NCBI GenBank assembly: GCA_023434825.1
Contig: JAEYSH010000065.1
Coordinates: 1 to 7,967 of the forward strand
Length of the DNA: 7,967 nucleotides
Direction: 5' to 3'
Origin: Methanobacteriota archaeon
GTDB taxonomy: Archaea; Methanobacteriota; Methanobacteria; Methanobacteriales; Methanobacteriaceae
The notes beneath the pieces were generated by a model, which was not told the DNA's origin, made no database searches, and saw only the letters and a program-made list of their open reading frames with translations. Positions 5,845-7,967 of this stretch are shown here, piece after piece. Numbering within the stretch: the first letter of the stretch is position 1; every line of letters starts with the position of its first letter. The translations under genes and the position numbers were made by a program.

Positions 5845-5879
5845 ATAAAACGGACGGATCTCATAAAGGAGAATAAAAA

Positions 5880-6137
5880 ATGAAGAAAGAACAGGATACA
5901 CTCTTCCTAATGGCTCTTGTAGGAGTAGGGGCCGTAATTATGAGCGGACTTGCTGTATTCAAACAGTGGATTATTGTATTTCCTTTGACTATTGCAGTAA
6001 TATTTTTAGCATTTATGCTGTTATATCAAAATAGAGATAGATTTATTCACATTTCAGAAAAACTGGAGTACTATGCATTTATATTTGCGCTTATATGTTT
6101 TATTGTAGGGTTTATAATACTTTATAAGCCTGCATGA
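5880..6137 (+). CDS. ehaK: Energy-converting hydrogenase A subunit K (small membrane protein)
   Basis: An 85-residue protein with three helices (about 8-26, 30-49 and 64-83). The cytoplasmic NRDRFIHISEKLEY segment (51-64) lies between the last two. Length and position fit EhaK. AAAGGAG at 5865-5871 is a good ribosome binding site, 8 nt before the ATG, after a 35-nt gap from ehaJ. No motif suggests a specific activity. It is probably a structural part of the membrane arm. Confidence 0.82.
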   Translation: MKKEQDTLFLMALVGVGAVIMSGLAVFKQWIIVFPLTIAVIFLAFMLLYQNRDRFIHISEKLEYYAFIFALICFIVGFIILYKPA

Positions 6138-6139
6138 GT

Positions 6140-6145
6140 GGTGAT
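6140..6145 (+). promoter_or_regulatory. Ribosome binding site that moves the ehaL start to TTG 6149
   Basis: GGTGAT is followed after 3 nt (aac) by TTG 6149. This is exactly the arrangement at ehaJ, where GGTGAT and cag precede ATG 4981. The upstream in-frame ATG at 6134 has no binding site before it. Confidence 0.65.
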
Positions 6146-6148
6146 AAC

Positions 6149-6472
6149 TTGGATCAAACAATTTACTTAATTTACATACTTTCATTTGTAATAGGAATGA
6201 TTTTAGGGCTTCTATTAAGCTATAAAAAATATACAGAGCCTTTTGTAAGCAAAAATATTGATTTAGTTGCTTTAATTGTATCTATCATAGGTTGGATATT
6301 GCTTTTAAATAGCCAACTAATTATGTTAATTCCGCAATATATTTCAATTACAATAGGAGTGTTCTTTGTAGCACTTGTGCTTGGAATGAGGCCCGGATAT
6401 GGAAGATATGAACTGGCAATTGGATTTGTAGTTTCTGGTATAATCTGGATTATAGGGATGGTTCTTTTATGA
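6149..6472 (+). CDS. ehaL: Energy-converting hydrogenase A subunit L (small membrane protein)
   Basis: A 107-residue protein when started at TTG 6149; an ATG at 6134 would add five residues but lacks a ribosome binding site. Four helices are likely (about 4-23, 33-48, 51-73 and 87-106), with a basic loop SYKKYTEP after the first and GMRPGYGRYE (about 77-86) before the last. It matches EhaL, recalled as DUF2104. With the TTG start it is separated from the ehaK stop by 11 nt. Its stop overlaps the ehaM ATG by 4 nt. Its role in the complex is unknown. Confidence 0.83.
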   Translation: MDQTIYLIYILSFVIGMILGLLLSYKKYTEPFVSKNIDLVALIVSIIGWILLLNSQLIMLIPQYISITIGVFFVALVLGMRPGYGRYELAIGFVVSGIIWIIGMVLL

Positions 6473-6870
6473 ATACTGATGTTACAGAAGAAAAAGAAAG
6501 TTCATTAATGGAAATTCTTAAAAGAAGGATATTAGATAGTTATAGGTGGCAAGAAGATATTATAAAGCCCTTTTCAAAAGAAATGAATATTTCTACTGAA
6601 ACTTTCGAAATGATATTAATGAAAAGACTGGATATGTCAAGCCTCGAAGCTTTACATCCGCGATGGGAATCGTCTAAATATACTTGTATAATGGATAAAT
6701 TACATTCAGACTTACAAATTTGCTGGCTTTCTGATGTAATGGAGATTATATCTTCTGAGGATGCTCATGCAATAAAAGACAAAATTGCTAAAGAAGTTAT
6801 TAATGGTAAATCTTATGAAGATGCTATAGTTGATGGCAAGAAAGAATTAATTGAATATCTTATGAGGTAA
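6469..6870 (+). CDS. ehaM: Energy-converting hydrogenase A subunit M, soluble accessory protein (DUF1959-like)
   Basis: A 133-residue, highly charged, probably all-helical cytoplasmic protein and the first non-membrane gene product of the operon. It has no hydrophobic segment and no ferredoxin or flavin motif. The two cysteines (73 and 85) are not arranged as a cluster site. ALHPRWESSKYTC (61-73) and the C-terminal YEDAIVDGKKELIEYLMR are its most distinctive stretches. The family is known to me as DUF1959, seen in methanogen eha operons, with no proven function. Lying between the membrane and hydrogenase genes, it may help assemble or dock EhaN/EhaO, which is inference. Its start overlaps the ehaL stop by 4 nt, and the upstream GGG (6455-6457) is weak, so it may depend on coupling. 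Confidence 0.85.
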   Translation: MNTDVTEEKESSLMEILKRRILDSYRWQEDIIKPFSKEMNISTETFEMILMKRLDMSSLEALHPRWESSKYTCIMDKLHSDLQICWLSDVMEIISSEDAHAIKDKIAKEVINGKSYEDAIVDGKKELIEYLMR

Positions 6871-6874
6871 AGAA

Positions 6875-7324
6875 ATGTTAGATTCACTTAAAGGTATTAT
6901 AAGGAAAAGCTCAATTCATGCATGTCTTATTAATACTGGAGGATGTAATGGATGTGATATTGAAATAGTCGCTCTTTTATCTCCTCGTTATGACTTAGAA
7001 CAATATGGGATTTATTTCCACAATAATCCCCGAGAAGCAGATGTAATTCTAGTTACAGGGCCAGTAGCTGAACAGTGGAAAGAAAATCTACAGAGAGTTT
7101 ACGATAAAGCTCCAGAACCTAAAATAGTAGTTGCAATTGGAGCATGTCCGCTTTCAGGCAATGTTTATAATCAGGAAGGTAGTGCAATTTACCCTCCACT
7201 TGATAAACATATTCCCGTTGATGCTGCAGTTCCGGGATGCCCACCAAGACCAACAGAAATATTAGCAGCGCTTTTAGCCGTTGGTCCAGATGCTATAGCA
7301 GCTAAAGGGAGGCAAAAAGAATGA
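6875..7324 (+). CDS. ehaN: Energy-converting hydrogenase A small subunit (one [4Fe-4S] cluster)
   Basis: A 149-residue NuoB/EchC-type small subunit of group 4 [NiFe]-hydrogenases. The four expected ligands of the proximal [4Fe-4S] cluster are all present: Cys24 and Cys27 in TGGCNGCDIE, Cys91 in IGACPLSG and Cys122 in VPGCPPRPTEIL. VILVTGPV (57-64) is the usual strand before the middle of the domain. It lacks the C-terminal Fe-S domain of larger uptake hydrogenases, as expected for this group. The protein passes electrons between the Ni-Fe site of EhaO and ferredoxin-type partners. An additional Cys17 is not a standard ligand. GAGGT (6864-6868) precedes the ATG by 6 nt, only 4 nt after the ehaM stop. 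The stop overlaps ehaO by 4 nt. Confidence 0.95.
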   Translation: MLDSLKGIIRKSSIHACLINTGGCNGCDIEIVALLSPRYDLEQYGIYFHNNPREADVILVTGPVAEQWKENLQRVYDKAPEPKIVVAIGACPLSGNVYNQEGSAIYPPLDKHIPVDAAVPGCPPRPTEILAALLAVGPDAIAAKGRQKE

Positions 7325-7967
7325 TAGTTCCAATAGGGCCAGTACACCCTGCTCTTAAAGAGCCTTTACGTTTAAAACTACATACTCGTGGAGAACGAGT
7401 TATAGGTGCAGAAATTGATTATGGTTATGTCTATAGAGGCATTGAAAAAGTCATGGAAGGAAAAACATGGCAAAAATGTGTTTATTTATCAGAAAGAGTA
7501 TGTGGTATTTGCTCTTATATTCACACAATGACATTTACAGAAACATTTGAAAAAATAGCTGGTGAAGAAGCTCCATTACGTGCCCAGTTTTTAAGGGTAA
7601 TAGCAAATGAATTAGATAGAATCCAAAGTCACCTGCTTGCTAATTCAACATATTTCAATGTAATCGAGCATGAAACTCTTTTCATGTATATGTTATCTAT
7701 GAGAGAGTTAGTCATGGATGCTATTGAACTTTTAACTGGTAACAGAGTCCATATGGCATGGAATGTTGTTGGTGGCGTTAGATTAGACGCTAAAGAGGTT
7801 CATTTAAAAAGTATTCTGGATCTTCTGGATAAATTAGAGTCTCAATTTGCTAAATATCCTCAGATGTATGAACATGGACCTTTATTAGGTTTAAGATCTA
7901 AAGATGTTGGAGTTATATCCAAAGAAGATTCGCTTAAAGCAAGAACAGTAGGGCCAATAGCCAGAGC
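7321..7967 (+). CDS. ehaO: Energy-converting hydrogenase A large (Ni-Fe) subunit, 3' end outside window
   Basis: The first 215 codons are present and open to the right edge. The N-terminus VPIGPVHPALKEPLR and the following GERVIGAEIDYGYVYRGIEK are typical of NuoD/EchE-like large subunits. The first nickel-binding motif, RVCGIC (60-64 with Cys61 and Cys64), is intact and followed by SYIHT. Further family stretches include RVIANELDRIQSHLL (93-107) and ARTVGPIAR at the window edge. The second CxxC motif and any maturation tail would lie in the missing part, so completeness cannot be judged. Other family members are around 370-380 residues, so a little over half is seen. GGGAGG (7307-7312), 8 nt before the ATG, is a strong ribosome binding site. 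The start overlaps the ehaN stop (ATGA). It catalyses H2 activation at the Ni-Fe centre on the cytoplasmic face. Confidence 0.95.
   Translation, partial: MIVPIGPVHPALKEPLRLKLHTRGERVIGAEIDYGYVYRGIEKVMEGKTWQKCVYLSERVCGICSYIHTMTFTETFEKIAGEEAPLRAQFLRVIANELDRIQSHLLANSTYFNVIEHETLFMYMLSMRELVMDAIELLTGNRVHMAWNVVGGVRLDAKEVHLKSILDLLDKLESQFAKYPQMYEHGPLLGLRSKDVGVISKEDSLKARTVGPIAR

Noticed and set aside
1108..7967. Possibility that the operon is ehb (energy-converting hydrogenase B) instead of eha
   Set aside because: The order of gene lengths (about 100, 167, 82, 95, 86, 171, 228, 222, 71, 287, 85, 107, 133, 149 residues, then the large subunit), a half-length antiporter-type subunit, and small and large subunits directly after an EhaM-like protein fit eha. 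In ehb the antiporter-like subunit is full length and the order differs.
1..7967. CRISPR arrays, insertion sequences, tRNA or rRNA genes
   Set aside because: No regularly spaced repeats, no transposase motifs or terminal repeats, and no cloverleaf-like or rRNA-like segments were seen; apart from the 261-nt region before ehaA the window is fully coding.

Overview
The window is an AT-rich piece of a methanogenic archaeal chromosome. It is almost certainly from a mesophilic member of the Methanobacteriales; Methanobacterium or Methanobrevibacter are the best guesses, but the genus cannot be fixed from this sequence. The evidence is archaeal TATA/BRE promoter architecture, ribosome binding sites of the GGAGGTGAT type, and above all a long run of small membrane-protein genes. 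Their order, sizes and motifs match the eha operon, which encodes energy-converting [NiFe]-hydrogenase A.

Layout. Positions 2-871 hold the 3' part of a gene for a polytopic membrane protein with a soluble C-terminal domain. It runs off the left edge and is unrelated to Eha (DUF2206-like at best). Positions 872-1132 are an AT-rich intergenic region with a weak T-rich terminator candidate and, at its end, a strong TATA box (1102-1109). From about 1133 to the right edge, fifteen genes lie head to tail on the + strand: ehaA, B, C, D, E, F, G, H, I, J, K, L, M, N and the first 215 codons of ehaO. Six junctions overlap by 4-8 nt, and the remaining gaps are 4-64 nt, as expected for one polycistronic, translationally coupled unit. 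The polyferredoxin and later genes (ehaP onward in related genomes) would lie beyond the right edge.

How the genes work together. EhaN (small subunit, one [4Fe-4S] site) and EhaO (large subunit, Ni-Fe site) form the hydrogenase module on the cytoplasmic face. EhaJ (NuoH-like) anchors it to the membrane. EhaH (NuoN/MrpD-like but half length) and the small proteins EhaA-G, I, K and L build the ion-translocating arm. EhaM is a small soluble accessory protein. By established knowledge of the family, the complex spends the sodium or proton gradient to drive ferredoxin reduction by H2, replenishing reduced ferredoxin for the first step of CO2 reduction to methane.

This is a described system, not a new one. 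The points worth a second look lie inside it. EhaH lacks the Glu and Lys residues used by antiporter-like subunits. EhaJ has lost the acidic NuoH loop motif. EhaA and EhaB share an odd LPE(R/K)P ... RHTEL signature. The ehaA promoter implies leaderless or nearly leaderless translation and carries repeated TCATGA boxes. Several genes have start codons (two of them TTG) that the ribosome binding sites relocate.
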